DNA from: Spirogloea muscicola
Taxonomy: Eukaryota > Streptophyta > Zygnematophyceae > Spirogloeales > Spirogloeaceae
Assembly: GCA_009602725.1 (NCBI GenBank)
Contig: WELB01000382.1
Coordinates: 1 to 64,000 of the forward strand
Direction of reading: 5' to 3'
Length of the DNA: 64,000 nucleotides
Both the position numbers and the translations under genes were made by a program. Shown piece by piece: positions 1-10,160 of the stretch. Every line of letters begins with the position of its first letter. Position 1 is the first letter of the stretch. A model generated the notes under the pieces. That model did no database searches and was not told the DNA's origin. It was given only the letters and a program-made list of their open reading frames with translations.

Positions 1-67
1 TGGCTGAACGGTTAAAGCACCCAACTCATAATTGGAGACCTCGCAGGTTCAACTCCTGCTGGATGCA
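1..67 (+). tRNA. trnI-CAU: Plastid tRNA-Ile(CAU), 5' end cut by the window edge
   Basis: The sequence has the D arm (TGGCTGAACGGTTAAAG), an anticodon CAT at 27-29, a T arm around GGTTCAACTCC and the 3' acceptor strand ending GGATGCA. It matches the plastid trnI-CAU family, whose C34 is modified to lysidine so that it reads AUA codons. About seven bases of the 5' acceptor strand lie outside the window. The position upstream of rpl23-rpl2 is the usual streptophyte plastid order. Confidence 0.9.
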
Positions 68-724
68 CTGCAACAACTTAACCGAACATAAAATATAGAA
101 ATAGTGGTCTTTTTAAATATTCGAAGCATCACAAAAAAAAGTAATTTTCAATTATCTTAAATAGAAAAAAACAAAAACGAAAGTTCATTGTCCCCCTCAC
201 AGTTCAGAAAAAACCGATAGACAAGTTTTAGACAGACGAATTTTGTCAACCACCAATTCTAACATGAATTTGATAAAGGAAATTGTTAACAACCAAAAGT
301 TTTTAACTTTTTTTTTCAAGTTTCGCAATCTTTATTACTACTATTTTAATCTTTCCTTTAAATTTTTTGGGAACTCGTCCTAAACACGCAATGCACTAAA
401 CTTAACTCAAAATACCCAATAACCTTCTTTAACCGTAATTAAGAGATGTAATATTTTAAAAAATACTTTTTAAACCTATTAAAAACTTGTAATGTAAATT
501 TATTGCATGATAATCTAAAAGAGAAATAAGTTAATCCTTAACAAAACTTAATCTTTAACAAACTTTGTCATTTAATAGTTAATTAATCACTGTCTATTTA
601 AAAATTTGTATCAATCTTAAATTGTACAATAAAAAAGAAAAACAAAAAATCTTACAACCAATTGCTTAAAAAATGAAATATTTGTATACGGTAAAACAAT
701 ATATCAAAAAGTTTGACATAAAAA
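68..724. other. AT-rich plastid spacer between trnI and rpl23
   Basis: These 657 bases are very AT-rich with many A and T runs. I see no open frame, tRNA or recognisable conserved gene. The spacer is several times longer than the same spacer in typical land plants. It probably carries the promoter and 5' leader of the rpl23 cluster, but no clear -35/-10 pair could be assigned. Confidence 0.6.
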
Positions 725-994
725 ATGATAGATCAAATTAAATCCCCTGTTCTTACAGAAAAAAGTATTCGTCTACTAGAAAAAAATCAATATACTTTTG
801 ATGTTGACCCAAAAACCACCAAAACAGAAGCAAAACATTGGATCGAAGCCTTTTTCAAAGTAAAAGTTATAGGAATAAATAGCCATAAACCTCCTAAAAA
901 AACTAAACGGATGGGAATAGCTATAGGACATCCTGTTCGTTACAAACGTATAATTGTAACATTAAAAACTAATGACTCTATTCCACTTTTTTAA
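725..994 (+). CDS. rpl23: Plastid ribosomal protein uL23
   Basis: This encodes a component of the plastid 50S subunit that binds 23S rRNA near the exit tunnel. The 89-residue product starts MIDQIKSPVLTEKS and includes the family patterns YTFDVDPKTTKTEAK and GIAIGHPVRYKRIIVTL, so it is close to the usual 90-93 residues and looks intact. The ATG lies directly after an A-rich leader with no strong Shine-Dalgarno sequence. It is first in the cluster rpl23-rpl2-rps19-rpl22-rps3-rpl16 and ends 33 bases before rpl2, which suggests co-transcription. Confidence 0.95.
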   Translation: MIDQIKSPVLTEKSIRLLEKNQYTFDVDPKTTKTEAKHWIEAFFKVKVIGINSHKPPKKTKRMGIAIGHPVRYKRIIVTLKTNDSIPLF

Positions 995-1027
995 TTTTTT
1001 TTATTTATTGAATTATACTACTTTATT

Positions 1028-1861
1028 ATGGCAATTCGTTCATACAAAGCTTATACACCAGGTACACGAAACAGGTCAGTCTCAAAATTTGAAGACATTA
1101 CTCCATCTAAACCTCAAAGAACCTTAACTTTTGGACAACATCGCAAAAAAGGACGTAATAATCGAGGAATAATCACTAGTCGTCATCGAGGAGGTGGACA
1201 TAAACATCTTTATCGACGCATAGATTTTAGAAGAGATAAGCCAGACACTATAGGAAAAATTATAACTATTGAGTATGATCCAAATCGAAATGCACGCATT
1301 TGTTTAATTCATTACGAGGATGGTGAAAAAAGATATATATTATCTCCTCGTGGCATTAATATTGGAGATGAAGTACTTTCTAGTCCAGAAGCACCTATCT
1401 TAGTAGGAAACACTTTACCTTTAACTAATATGCCTCTAGGGACAACTATTCACAATGTAGAATTACAACCTGGTCGAGGTGGTCAATTAGCTCGAGCAGC
1501 AGGTGCTATTGCTCAATTGATTGCAAAAGAAGGAAGATTAGCAACTTTGAGATTACCTTCTGGTGAAGTACGTTTAGTCTCTCAAGAATGCTTAGCAACA
1601 ATTGGTCAAGTAGGAAACGTAGACGCAAACAATCGAAGTATGGGCAAAGCAGGATCTAAGAGATGGTTAGGTAGACGTCCTAAAGTTAGAGGTGTAGTAA
1701 TGAATCCAGTAGATCACCCGCATGGAGGTGGAGAAGGAAGAGCTCCTATTGGTCGTAAAAGGCCTTTAACTCCTTGGGGACGCCCTACATTAGGACAAAG
1801 AACTCGATCTCGTCACAAATATAGTGAAACTCTAATTCTTCGTAGACGTAAATATGCATAG
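1028..1861 (+). CDS. rpl2: Plastid ribosomal protein uL2, intronless
   Basis: uL2 is a core 50S protein near the peptidyl-transferase centre. The 277-residue frame is full length and uninterrupted. It contains [19 protein letters not shown] near the N-terminus and the diagnostic [15 protein letters not shown] segment near the C-terminus. Land-plant rpl2 usually has a group II intron; here there is none, which fits an algal streptophyte or secondary loss. Both visible tryptophan codons (in KRW and TPW) are TGG, which matters for reading the TGA in the downstream rpl16. Confidence 0.96.
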   Translation: MAIRSYKAYTPGTRNRSVSKFEDITPSKPQRTLTFGQHRKKGRNNRGIITSRHRGGGHKHLYRRIDFRRDKPDTIGKIITIEYDPNRNARICLIHYEDGEKRYILSPRGINIGDEVLSSPEAPILVGNTLPLTNMPLGTTIHNVELQPGRGGQLARAAGAIAQLIAKEGRLATLRLPSGEVRLVSQECLATIGQVGNVDANNRSMGKAGSKRWLGRRPKVRGVVMNPVDHPHGGGEGRAPIGRKRPLTPWGRPTLGQRTRSRHKYSETLILRRRKYA

Positions 1862-1925
1862 ATACAGCATTTGTAAAAATTTTACACAACATTAACAAAA
1901 AAATGTATGCAAAGGATAGTTAGTA

Positions 1926-2204
1926 ATGACACGTTCACTTAAAAAAGGCCCTTTTGTAGCAGATCATTTGCTAAAAAAAATAGAGAACCTTAACGCTCAA
2001 GCAGAAAAAAAAGTAATTGTTACCTGGTCCCGAGGATCTACTATTGTACCTATAATGATTGGTCATACTATTGCTGTTCACAATGGACGCGAACACTTAC
2101 CAATTTTTATCACCGATCGAATGGTAGGTCATAAGTTAGGTGAATTTGCTCCTACTCGAACTTTTCGAGGACACGCTAAAAGTGATAAAAAATCTCGTCG
2201 TTAG
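1926..2204 (+). CDS. rps19: Plastid ribosomal protein uS19
   Basis: uS19 is a small-subunit head protein that works with uS13. The 92-residue product has the canonical start [16 protein letters not shown] and the ending [12 protein letters not shown], matching the normal plastid length. An AAAGGA stretch lies about 14 bases upstream of the ATG and may act as a ribosome-binding site. It sits between rpl2 (64-base gap) and rpl22 (14-base gap), the conserved S10-operon order. Nothing suggests decay. Confidence 0.96.
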   Translation: MTRSLKKGPFVADHLLKKIENLNAQAEKKVIVTWSRGSTIVPIMIGHTIAVHNGREHLPIFITDRMVGHKLGEFAPTRTFRGHAKSDKKSRR

Positions 2205-2218
2205 CAAGAAAATACCAT

Positions 2219-2584
2219 ATGATAAAAACAGATATTTTAAATTTAGAAGCTAAAGCTTTAGGAAAACGTATTCGCATATCACCTCATAAAGCTAGAAGAG
2301 TTGTTGATCAAATTCGTGGTCGATCTTATGAACAAGCCCTTATGTTATTAGAGTTCATGCCGTATCGGGCTTGTTCTCCTATTTTACAAGTCCTTTCTTC
2401 AGCTGCAGCCAATGCTAATCACAATCTAGGGCTTAGTAAAACTAATTTATACATTAGTGAAGCAATAGTTGATCAAGCACCTGCTTTAAAAAGATTTCGT
2501 CCTAGAGCTCAAGGACGCGGCTATCCAATACGTAAACATAGTTGCTATATAACAATAATAGTTAAAGAGAAATCTCAAATTTAA
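2219..2584 (+). CDS. rpl22: Plastid ribosomal protein uL22
   Basis: uL22 lines the 50S exit tunnel. The 121-residue frame includes [20 protein letters not shown] and, near the end, [19 protein letters not shown], both typical of plastid L22. The gene starts 14 bases after rps19, so the two are probably translated from one message. Some land-plant groups have moved rpl22 to the nucleus; its presence here as an intact plastid-type gene is the ancestral state. Confidence 0.95.
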   Translation: MIKTDILNLEAKALGKRIRISPHKARRVVDQIRGRSYEQALMLLEFMPYRACSPILQVLSSAAANANHNLGLSKTNLYISEAIVDQAPALKRFRPRAQGRGYPIRKHSCYITIIVKEKSQI

Positions 2585-2654
2585 TTCAACAAAAACTATT
2601 ATTGGAGGTGTTTAATATTAAAAAACAATCGAATTTTAGAATATAAAATAACTT

Positions 2655-3308
2655 ATGGGACAAAAAATCCATCCACTTGGTTTTCGTCTTGGCATAAATC
2701 AAGAGCACCGTTCTAATTGGTTTGCACAACCAAATCGATATTCAGGGTTGCTTCAAGAAGATACAAGAATACGAAATTGCATTGAAAAATATATACGTAA
2801 AAATATTCGAAGTTCTTCTAATTATGGAGGGATTGCCCGGGTTGAAATTCAAAGAAAAACAGACCTTATACAAATTGAAATTCATACAGGATTTCCTGCT
2901 TTACTAGTAGAAAATCGAGGTCGTGGTATCGAACAATTAAGACATGATGTTCAAAACACGCTTAATCCTGGCAATAAAAAACTGCGCATGACTTTGACTG
3001 AAGTTGCCAAACCATACACTGAACCTAATATTCTGGCCGAATACATTGCTCTGCAATTAGAAAGTCGAGTTGCTTTTAGACGAACAATGAAAAAAGCTAT
3101 TCAACTTGCTAAACAAGGGAACGTAAAAGGCATTAAAATTCAAATTGCAGGAAGACTTAATGGAGCAGAAATTGCTCGTGTAGAATGGGCTCGAGAAGGC
3201 AGAGTTCCATTACAAACTTTGCGAGCACGAATTGATTATTGTCATTATCCAGCTCAGACTATTTATGGAGTATTAGGAATTAAAGTTTGGATATTTCAAG
3301 AAGACTAA
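2655..3308 (+). CDS. rps3: Plastid ribosomal protein uS3
   Basis: uS3 forms part of the mRNA entry channel of the 30S subunit. The 217-residue product begins [16 protein letters not shown] and keeps the KH-domain region and the C-terminal segment with [18 protein letters not shown]. Length matches streptophyte plastid S3 (about 218). A purine-rich GGAGGTG lies about 50 bases upstream, too far for a normal Shine-Dalgarno role. A 170-base AT-rich spacer separates it from rpl16. Confidence 0.96.
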   Translation: MGQKIHPLGFRLGINQEHRSNWFAQPNRYSGLLQEDTRIRNCIEKYIRKNIRSSSNYGGIARVEIQRKTDLIQIEIHTGFPALLVENRGRGIEQLRHDVQNTLNPGNKKLRMTLTEVAKPYTEPNILAEYIALQLESRVAFRRTMKKAIQLAKQGNVKGIKIQIAGRLNGAEIARVEWAREGRVPLQTLRARIDYCHYPAQTIYGVLGIKVWIFQED

Positions 3309-3478
3309 CTTTTGAGAGTTAAACAACAATAAAGAAAATAGATGAAAATCAATGTTTCTTTACAGAAACAAAATAAACAATTCAATCTTTAATATATACA
3401 CAAACATAAATTCATTATTTTATAGAATATCTTCTTATTCTTTCACATAATCATTATTTAAACAAATGGTATACTGTT

Positions 3479-3661
3479 ATGCTTAGTCCTAGAAGAACAA
3501 AATTTCGTAAACACCACAGAGGAAGAATGAAAGGTATATCCACTCGAGGAAATCGAATCTGTTTTGGAAAATTTGCTCTTCAAGCACTTGAACCATCATG
3601 AATTACTTCTAGACAAATTGAAGCAGGACGTCGTGCTATGACACGATACGCAAGACGTGGT
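3479..3661 (+). pseudogene. rpl16: Plastid ribosomal protein uL16, 5' part only, with an in-frame TGA
   Basis: Translation from the ATG at 3479 gives [19 protein letters not shown] and then the family pattern up to MTRYARRG, about 61 of the usual 135 codons. Homology stops at 3661, where nuclear repeat sequence begins. Codon 41 (3599-3601) is TGA where the family has tryptophan (EPSWITSRQ); other tryptophan codons in this cluster are TGG. The gene has no intron after its first codons, unlike most land plants. Truncation plus the nonsense codon suggest a nuclear plastid-DNA copy, though a sequencing error and a chimeric contig are alternatives. Confidence 0.85.
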
Positions 3662-3941
3662 CCATTGCAGCAAGGCCGACCCTAAACCCGTCATTCCCTA
3701 AGGCCGTCAATCCCTTGTACTCCTCTTTGTATTGTGCTTCATCGATCTCCTTCAATGATGTGAGGATGCAGATGTCACTAATGCTTGCAGCAATATTTTA
3801 CTGGTCCAGAGATTACTGACACTTGTCACGTGGTGTATAAGCAGGTAGCAAGAAAGTCCATATTGGCCAAAGAAACAATATGCATGGGCACGTGCTGGTT
3901 ACAAAGGCGTGTTCCATGACCAGCAAAACAAATCCTTGACA
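3662..3941. repeat. Dispersed repeat flanking the 3' end of an F-box/LRR gene
   Basis: The run beginning CCATTGCAGCAAGG is clearly homologous to 13143-13505 and, for its first 90 bases, to 13853-13943. Shared landmarks are CTGGTCCAGAGATTAC, GGGCACGTGCTGGT and AGGCGAAGCATGA or AGGCAAAGCATGA. Here it runs into the 3' end of the minus-strand LRR gene, so it probably represents that gene family's 3' untranslated and downstream DNA, which was duplicated elsewhere. A stem TGAGTCGT/ACGACTCA with a 7-base loop sits at 3945-3967, across the stop-codon end. Confidence 0.7.
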
Positions 3942-5942
3942 TTATGAGTCGTTGTTGCCACGACTCACAATGTCACGATGGACATGATAGAGGTCCACAG
4001 ATCTATTAGGCGAAGCATGAGAGTAATTGGTGAGCAGCCAAGGCGAGTCGAACAACTCTAAGCAACAGGTGGTGTAAGTCGTAGTAAGCGGAATTGTACA
4101 TCCTAAGAACTTGTGACGAAAGTCTAGGCCGATCTCGCAAATGGCTGGGCAGGTAGAGAGTATGTCAACAAGAGAAGCAGTGATATCACGTTCGGGCCAG
4201 CTCTGAATATGCAATGCCTGCAACTGTGAACAAGCACTGACCAAGTGGCGGGCGTGCACGTGCGGACAGGAGAGACTCCTGAGAGAGTCAAGCTTGACGC
4301 TGCTCCACGCTTTCAAAAGGTGAGGAGCATCTCTGGAAGCCGAAGGCGGATCTGGAGCCGAAGGGGGATCACCTGTATTTGTCTTTGAATGTGCATTTGA
4401 ACCTGCATCTGCATCTGTACCTGTGTCTGGACCAGGTCTAGCAAATTCAAGCTGAAGCCCTACCAGGCAGCTAAGATTGCTGAGCATCTTTGCCAACATC
4501 TCGCTATCCATGAGGGAGGGACACTTAAGATCAAAGCAAGAGATGCTCAAGGACGTCAGACTTGGGCACCAATGTCCGAAGGACAGGAATTGAAGCTCCC
4601 CCACGTGCTCTGCACTCGGGAGGATCGAGCATTTTACGGAGCGCAAGAGTGGCAGCTTGTAGTGGTCAGGAACATCGCCCGCAACGAAGCTGACTTCATC
4701 TAGCTGGAGTGCCTGCAGACTTGGGGTGCACAGCAAGAGGAACCCCAGCAGGTGTGGCCACTTGATGGTCCAGCGCCTCAAGGTGAGCGTAGTGAGAAGT
4801 CTGATCTGGCCGCTGGGATTGGGTGACAAGTCCAAGACTTGGCCTCCTGGGTTGTTACCATGCTTTGGACATTCCAGGCAGAGATCGCGCAAACGCAAGA
4901 GGTGACTGTGGCAAGAGGTGATGAAGGCGCCTAACACATCTGCCTCTCCGATGTCCAGGGACAAAGATACTACCTCCAGGTGTGCCAGACCAGGCTGCTC
5001 TCGCAGCTCGCCACTCAAGTGGTTGACCCAGAATTGGTCACTGAGCATCCTGGTGAGGAAGGGGCGCGCTGCCAATACCTTCAGCGGCAACTCTGGGGAC
5101 AGCCCTGAGCACCTGAACAACCGTACACTCTGAAGCTGGCAGCACTGGGCTGCAATCCGCAAGACCCCAGAGGTCGTGACGGTGGTGATGTCTGCCAGCA
5201 CGAGCACTTGAAGCTGCTGTGAATGGTCGGCCACGTGACGCAAGCCCTCGTCTGACATCGAGGTCACACCACTCTCATTGAAATCGTCCAGCATAGAGAG
5301 ATGCAGACACCGCAACTGGCGGCAGAGTGAGGCGATGTTGCGCATGTCCTCGTCTGCCAGCACGTGGTGGTGCAACGTCAGGAGGCCGAAGGTCAGGGCG
5401 CTTCTGCGAACACCCTTCTGCAGCCATAGGAGCTGCAGTCTCTTCGTGTTTGCAAGCTTGCGGTGCAGATGTACAAGAGATGACGGGCGCAGTCAGCAGA
5501 GCGGCGCACAGGGCTGGCGCTGTCGCTCACCTCCCACACCCACCGCGCGCAGGGTCAGGCTCTCAAGCGCCGTGAGCCGAGTGATGGAGCGGACGGCCAA
5601 GCGTCCGGGGCTCCGCAGGGTCAGCCGCCGGAGGCGCGTCTTGTGCTTCAGGGCAGCGATCTCTGCCGCGCCTCCGCTCGAGTCCCCGTCTAGGATTATG
5701 TGGAGCTCGGTGAGGCGCGTGAAGGCCGCCAGGAAGGCCGGGCCCTCGCCCCGCGGGCGGTTGGCGAGGCCGAGGCGCTCGAGCGCGGGCGCGGCGGCCG
5801 CCGGCGGGGGCCCGGGCGGCACCGGCGGCTAGCAGGCGGCGCCGCTGCCGACGGCGGCGGGGCGGGCGACCGTTGCGCGCCGCATCACGCACTCCAGCAG
5901 CTCGTCCGACAGGAGCTCGAACCCGTCCGCCGCGGCGGGCAT
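3942..5942 (-). pseudogene. F-box/leucine-rich-repeat protein, copy 1, possibly damaged at its N-terminus
   Basis: Reading leftward from ATG at 5942, the product opens with an F-box start (DGFELLSDELLECVMRR), followed by LRR-like segments (ALERLGLANRP, LTELHIILDGDSSGG). A probable intron begins at GTGAGCG near 5545, and a long second exon (open to 3942, 477 residues from its first Met) has repeated L-x-x-L-x-L units such as LLTTLTLRRW and LQALQLDEVSF. F-box/LRR proteins normally recruit substrates to SCF ubiquitin ligases. An in-frame TAG at 5829-5831 interrupts the F-box, and the second half of the F-box present in copy 2 is missing. It could be a pseudogene, a misassembled GC-rich exon, or an LRR protein using a later start. 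Confidence 0.65.
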
Positions 5943-5944
5943 TT

Positions 5945-5981
<37 letters not shown>
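5945..5981. repeat. CGG trinucleotide microsatellite
   Basis: About twelve uninterrupted CGG/GGC units lie directly upstream of the copy 1 ATG. On the minus strand they would read as a polyalanine run if translated. Confidence 0.95.
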
Positions 5982-5984
5982 TGA

Positions 5985-6344
5985 GACTTCGTGGCCAGTG
6001 TATTGAAGTGTGTATCTGATGATGGAGGGCCTGAGTGGCCAAGTACGATTGCAAGGGGACTGCTCCGCGGCGCCTTGCATGGAGCTTGCATAGTGATGCC
6101 TTCCAGTACTGTCTTCTCCGTGCCGCCCTCCCTCCACGGTGTGCGGGGGTAGTCCCAAGGCCCGCCCCGCGAGGGGCGGGTCGCCCCAGGGAAGAGAAGT
6201 GGCTCTCCTAACAGGGAAGTACGAAGAACAACAAGCACAGAAGCGAAGCAGCTACGAAGCACTCAGTTAGCCCTGCTAAGCAGCCTCAGGTCAGAGAGAC
6301 TGGGTTCCTGGAAGCGGGTCCCCTGGCCAGAGCCAGGACAAGCN
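5985..6344. other. Gap between the two LRR copies, with repeat scraps and an N
   Basis: No gene is recognised. GGAGGGCCTGAGTGGCCAAG near 6025 recurs almost exactly near 54797 (GGAGGGCCTGTGTGGCCAAG) and in part near 52757. GAGAAGTGGCTCTCC near 6196 and AGGGAAGTACGAAGAACAAC near 6217 match pieces of the LINE-like tails, the latter also at 48684. A single N at 6344 separates this stretch from the GC-rich first exon of LRR copy 2 and probably marks a collapsed gap. Confidence 0.6.
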
Positions 6345-8255
6345 CTTCGCCGAGGCGCCGGCGTGGCGCGCCTTGGCAGCCGTCAGCCGCCGCTGGCGCG
6401 CCGTCGTGCGCGGCGCCCGCCGCGGCCTGGCGCTGGAGGCGCGGCACCGCGCCGGAGGGCCGCCGCCGCTCGGGCCCCCGCCGGCGGCCGCCGCGCCCGC
6501 GCTCGAGCGCGTCGGCCTCGCCAACCGCCCGGGGGGCGAGGACCCGGGCTTCCTGGCGGCCTTCCCGGGCCTCACCGAGCTCCACATGATCCTAGACGGG
6601 GACTCGAGCGGAGGCGCGGCAGGTCTCGCTGCCCTCCAGCACACGCTGCGCCTCCGGTGCCTGACCCTGCAGAAGTCCCGATGCCCGGGCCTTGGCGGCA
6701 GACTCTCGCGGCTCACGGCGCTCGAGAGGCTGGCCCTGCGCAGCATGATGGTGAGAGGTGAGCGACAGCGCCAGCCCCCTGCGCCGCTCTGCGGACTGCG
6801 CGGCCGTCATCTCATGTGCACTTGCACCGCATGAAAAAACTGCGGCTGGGATGGCTGCAGAAGGGCAGTGCCTGGTGTTTGCAGAAGCGCCCTGACCTTC
6901 GGCCTCCTGACGATGCACCACCACGTGCTGGCAGATGAGGAGATGCGCAACATCCCGACACTCTGCCGCCCTTTGACGCGTCTGGAGCTCCCCAATTTGG
7001 ACAGAAGTGGTGAGACCTGGATAACAAACGAGGGCTTGCATCCCGTGGCGGCAAACTCACAGCAGCTTCGGGTGCTCGAGCACACCGTCACGGCCGCTGG
7101 GGTCTTGCAGATGGCAGCCGATTGCGCCAGCTTCAGAGCATACGGTTGTTCAGGTGCTCAGGGCTGTTCCCACAGGTCTGCTACTGTATCTATTGGCAGA
7201 GCGCCCCTTCCTCACCAGGCTGGTCAGTGACCAATTCTGGGTGGACCACTTGTGTGATAAGTTGCAAGAGCTGCCTGATCTGGCACAGCTGGAGGTAGTC
7301 CCTTCGCTCCTGGATTCTGGAGAGGCAGATGTGTTAGGTGCCTTCGTCACCTCTTGCCCGCGTTTGCATGATCCCTCTTGGAAGGTCCACGGGATCCTAG
7401 GAGTTGGAATGGAGGGCAAGACTTGGACTCCTTGTCTCTCAATCGCAGCGGCCAGATGAAACTACTCACTACGCTCACCTTGAGGAACTGGACCATCGAC
7501 TGGCCACATCTGCTAGAGTTCCTCTTGTTGTGCACCCCAAGTCTCCAGGCACTCCAGCTATACGATGTCAGGTTCAAGAAGGACGCTGTTCCTCAGCACC
7601 ACCAGCTGCCCCTCTTGCGCTCCCTGGAATGCTCGCTCCTCCCAAGTGAAGAGCACATGGCGGAGCGGCAGTTCCTGTCCTTTGAACAATGGTGCCCAAG
7701 GCTCACGTCCTTGAGCATCCTTCGCCTCACATCTGAGTCGCTCTCTTTTATCAACAAGATGGTGGTGGAGATGCTCAGCAATCTTGGCTGCCTAATTGGT
7801 CTTGAGCTCGAAATTCCTGCAAATGATACTGACACATACAGATGATTGACCTTTGGCTTCAGATTCTGGAGTTGCCCCTGACCTTTTGGATGCGTGGAGC
7901 AGCCTTAAGCTTGTCTCTGTCAGGAGTCTCTCCTGCGAACACATGCAACGGCCACAGTGTTGCCATCAGAAGATAAGAGCAACCTCGCGCTACATGCACG
8001 AGCAGTGTTCTCCATTTTCTACGACTGCTCACAGAAAGAGTCACCAGCAGGTGCCCATCTGGGTCAGCAGCCTCATACTCCTCATGGATCTACAGTTTAT
8101 GTCCACAAACTCCCAGTCTCAACAGATCATCAGATGGAAAGAGTGGCTAAGTTTCTGGAAGAGAACCCAAGGCTGTCTTGGATATCAGTCAAAGTGACTG
8201 TGATGAACATCTTGCATCAAAGTGTTAACCTGTTAAATAATGTCCTTCATGATGT
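6345..8255 (+). pseudogene. F-box/LRR protein, copy 2, frameshifted pseudogene
   Basis: This is a paralogue of copy 1 on the opposite strand. It begins inside an F-box (FAEAPAWRALAAVSRRWRAV), continues ALERVGLANRPGGEDPG and LTELHMILDGDSSGG, and has the same intron donor region (GGTGAGCGACAGCG near 6756). The second exon matches copy 1 from MHHHVLADEEMRN, but the match jumps between reading frames at least twice (near 7120 and 7370) and fades after about 8000. The 5' half of the F-box is absent beyond the N at 6344. Homology of any plant kind ends at the bacterial junction near 8278. Confidence 0.75.
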
Positions 8256-8277
8256 CTACGCGGGGGCCCGCGCCGGG

Positions 8278-8532
8278 CCAGTGCACTGCGGTGAGCACGG
8301 TTTTTGGCAATGATGCGCTAGAACAAACCGTTTGCAGCCGTAGCCCAGCCGACGCATTGATGACCACCCCCACAGAAGGATAGTCTTGGGTGATCTCTCC
8401 GCTGCCGACAATCGCAACGGTTGCTGCTGTGTGATTGTCGGGCAAAGGTGCTGAAGGCACGCTGCTGCTGCAGGCATGTAACGTGATGCTGAGGTACAAC
8501 AAAGGTAAAATCTGACCGATTATATATACCAT
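8278..8532 (-). pseudogene. Bacterial trypsin-like secreted lipoprotein, N-terminal fragment
   Basis: The minus-strand frame starts MVYIIGQILPLLYL, followed by a lipobox-like SITLHAC and a low-complexity linker, a bacterial lipoprotein signal. Downstream, YPSVGVVIN and TVCSSASLPKTVLTAVH match the start of a trypsin-type serine protease. TAVH corresponds to the TAAHC motif carrying the catalytic histidine. The similarity breaks exactly there (position 8278), so the catalytic Asp and Ser regions are missing. A junction with foreign DNA is the simplest reading. Bacterial origin is inference from the signal peptide and the neighbours. Confidence 0.6.
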
Positions 8533-8751
8533 TTTATTTATCCTCGTGTTGACCAGTTTAGTGCAACAACTCTACCAAAATGTCAACGGGCAATATCTGA
8601 GCCAACCGAGCCGGATTCGCATGGTTCAAGCATTTGCGGTTTACGTCCCAGCAAGTGGTGTAATAGCTGCGCTGCAGCAATAAGGCGGCGGGCTGCGGCT
8701 TGATAGGCCACCGCGTCATCCTATACCGGGTTGGTTGTGAATTAGTCCAAG
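8533..8751. other. Bacterial-type spacer without a recognised gene
   Basis: About 220 bases between the protease fragment and the transposase. A plus-strand stretch reading QQLYQNVNGQYLSQPSRIR is open for about 40 codons but I do not recognise it. No terminal inverted repeat of the insertion sequence could be identified with confidence. Confidence 0.4.
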
Positions 8752-9603
8752 ATGGGGAGTGACGCAATGGTTACGCAGAAAGTGAACTCTGCGGCGCTGC
8801 TTGGCAAGCATCTGCAAGCAGATGAGCCTGATTCGGTCTTCCAAATGTTCCAGGAGGCCGTGGAGCGGATCATGCACAGCGAGGTTGACGCGCTGTGCGG
8901 TATTGGTTTTGGTGAACGCAGCGATGCGCGTGTCAATCAGCTCAGCGGCTACCGTGAGCGCGACTGGGACACCCGTGTCGGCACAGTGGCCTTGCGGTTA
9001 CCTAAACTGCGCCACGGGAGCTATTTCCCGGGTTTTGTGTTGGCATCTCGCAAGCGCGCCGAGCGGGCACTGTGCGAAGTGGTGGTGGAATGCTACGTGC
9101 GGGGCGTGTCGACGCGTCGTGTGGACGGCCTGGTGCAGACTTTGGGCTTGGAAGGCATGTCGAAGTCGCAAGTTTCACGGCTTGCTCACGGCTTGCCGCA
9201 GAGCTCGATGCGACTGTGGAAAGCTATCGCAATCGACCACTGGACCCAGGGCCGTATACTTATGTGTGGGTTGACGTGCTGGTGCACAAATGTCGCGAAG
9301 GCGGGCGTATTGTTAAAGTCGCCACCGTTATAGCGACAGGTGTCAATCAGCAAGGTACGCGAGAAATTCTCGGTGTTGATGTCTTTACCCACGAAGACGG
9401 TGCCGCCTGGGTAGCGTTCTTACGCAACTTGGTGGCTCGCGGCCTGCATGGCGTCAGAATCGTCACCTTCGACTGCCACTCAGGGCTCAGGCATGCGATT
9501 GCCACGGTGCTGCCCGGCTCTAGCTGGCAGCGCTGTCGCACGCATTTCATGCGTCACCTGCTGGGTAGGGTACCCAATCCAGCGCAACAGATGGTGGCCG
9601 ATC
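8752..9603 (+). mobile_element. IS256-family transposase, frameshifted and cut short
   Basis: The first frame (from 8752) has the N-terminal IS256 pattern, including EVDALCGIGFGERSD, GYRERDWDTRVGTVALRLPK and RGVSTRRVDGLVQTLG. Near 9190 the match moves to another frame (LDATVESYRNRPLDPGPYTY, VWVDVLVHKCREGGRIV, VTFDCHSGLRHAI, SWQRCRTHFMRHLLG), which carries the first two catalytic aspartates of the DDE triad. The C-terminal region with the catalytic glutamate is absent: similarity stops near 9600 at a GATC site. IS256 elements belong to the Mutator-like group, but the sequence is bacterial in character rather than a plant MULE. Confidence 0.85.
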
Positions 9604-9683
9604 AGGCCGCACCCGCGCCGGCGGCCAAGCCAGCAGCGGTAGCGCTGCCGAAAGGGCCGAGCGGCGGATCAGCTACTGCCTAA
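9604..9683 (+). pseudogene. C-terminal Ala/Pro-rich end of an unidentified bacterial gene
   Basis: Immediately after the transposase match ends, the frame continues DQAAPAPAAKPAAVALPKG and stops at TAA 9681-9683. This low-complexity ending is not part of IS256 transposases and is followed 37 bases later by nadD, so it may be the tail of the gene that preceded nadD in the donor bacterium. Confidence 0.4.
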
Positions 9684-9720
9684 GCAGCGCGGCCATCGAG
9701 CGCTGCTCACCGGCCGTACG

Positions 9721-10160
9721 GTGATTTATGGCGGCAGTTTCGACCCGCCGCACAAGAGTTATCAACTCACCTGCTTGTACTTGCGCACGGCCTTGGATGC
9801 CGCGGCGGTGTGGCTGGTGCCAGCTTGGCGGCACCCCTTCAGCAAGGTGCTCACGGCCTTTCAACACCGCCTGGCCATGTGTGAACACTTGGTGGCGCCC
9901 TTGCGGCCGACGGTGACCGTGTCCGCCATCGAGCGCGGGTTGGCCGGCCCTGGGCACAGCTACAACTTCATTGTGGCCCTGCAACAGCAGTATCCCGCGC
10001 GCCTGTTTGCGCTCTCCGTGGGCGCCGACATTGTAGCGACCACGGCCAACTGGCACCGCTGGGCAAATATTTGTGCGGCGGTGCCGGTGGTAGTTATTGA
10101 GCGGGCCAGTTGCACCAAGCTCATGGGTGGCATCCAGCTGCCGGCGGTGGCCAGCGGGGC
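9721..10160 (+). pseudogene. nadD: Bacterial nicotinate-mononucleotide adenylyltransferase, 3'-truncated
   Basis: NadD joins nicotinate mononucleotide to AMP in NAD synthesis. From a GTG at 9721 the product reads VIYGGSFDPPHKS, the nucleotidyltransferase signature (GGSFDPPH in place of the commoner GGTFDPxHxGH). It continues with VWLVPAWRHPFSK, FQHRLAMCEHL and LFALSVGADIVATTANWHRW, all typical of the family. Spacing and wording resemble NadD of Myxococcota-like bacteria, from memory only. Similarity ends near 10160 at a GC-rich junction, before the C-terminal ISSTxIR-type region. Expected length is about 200 residues; about 147 remain. Confidence 0.85.

Noticed and set aside
3599-3601. TGA in rpl16 as evidence for a plastid code in which UGA means Trp
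   Set aside because: Tryptophan codons in rpl2 and rps3 in the same block are TGG, and the gene is truncated 60 bases later, so a mutation or error in a non-functional copy is simpler.
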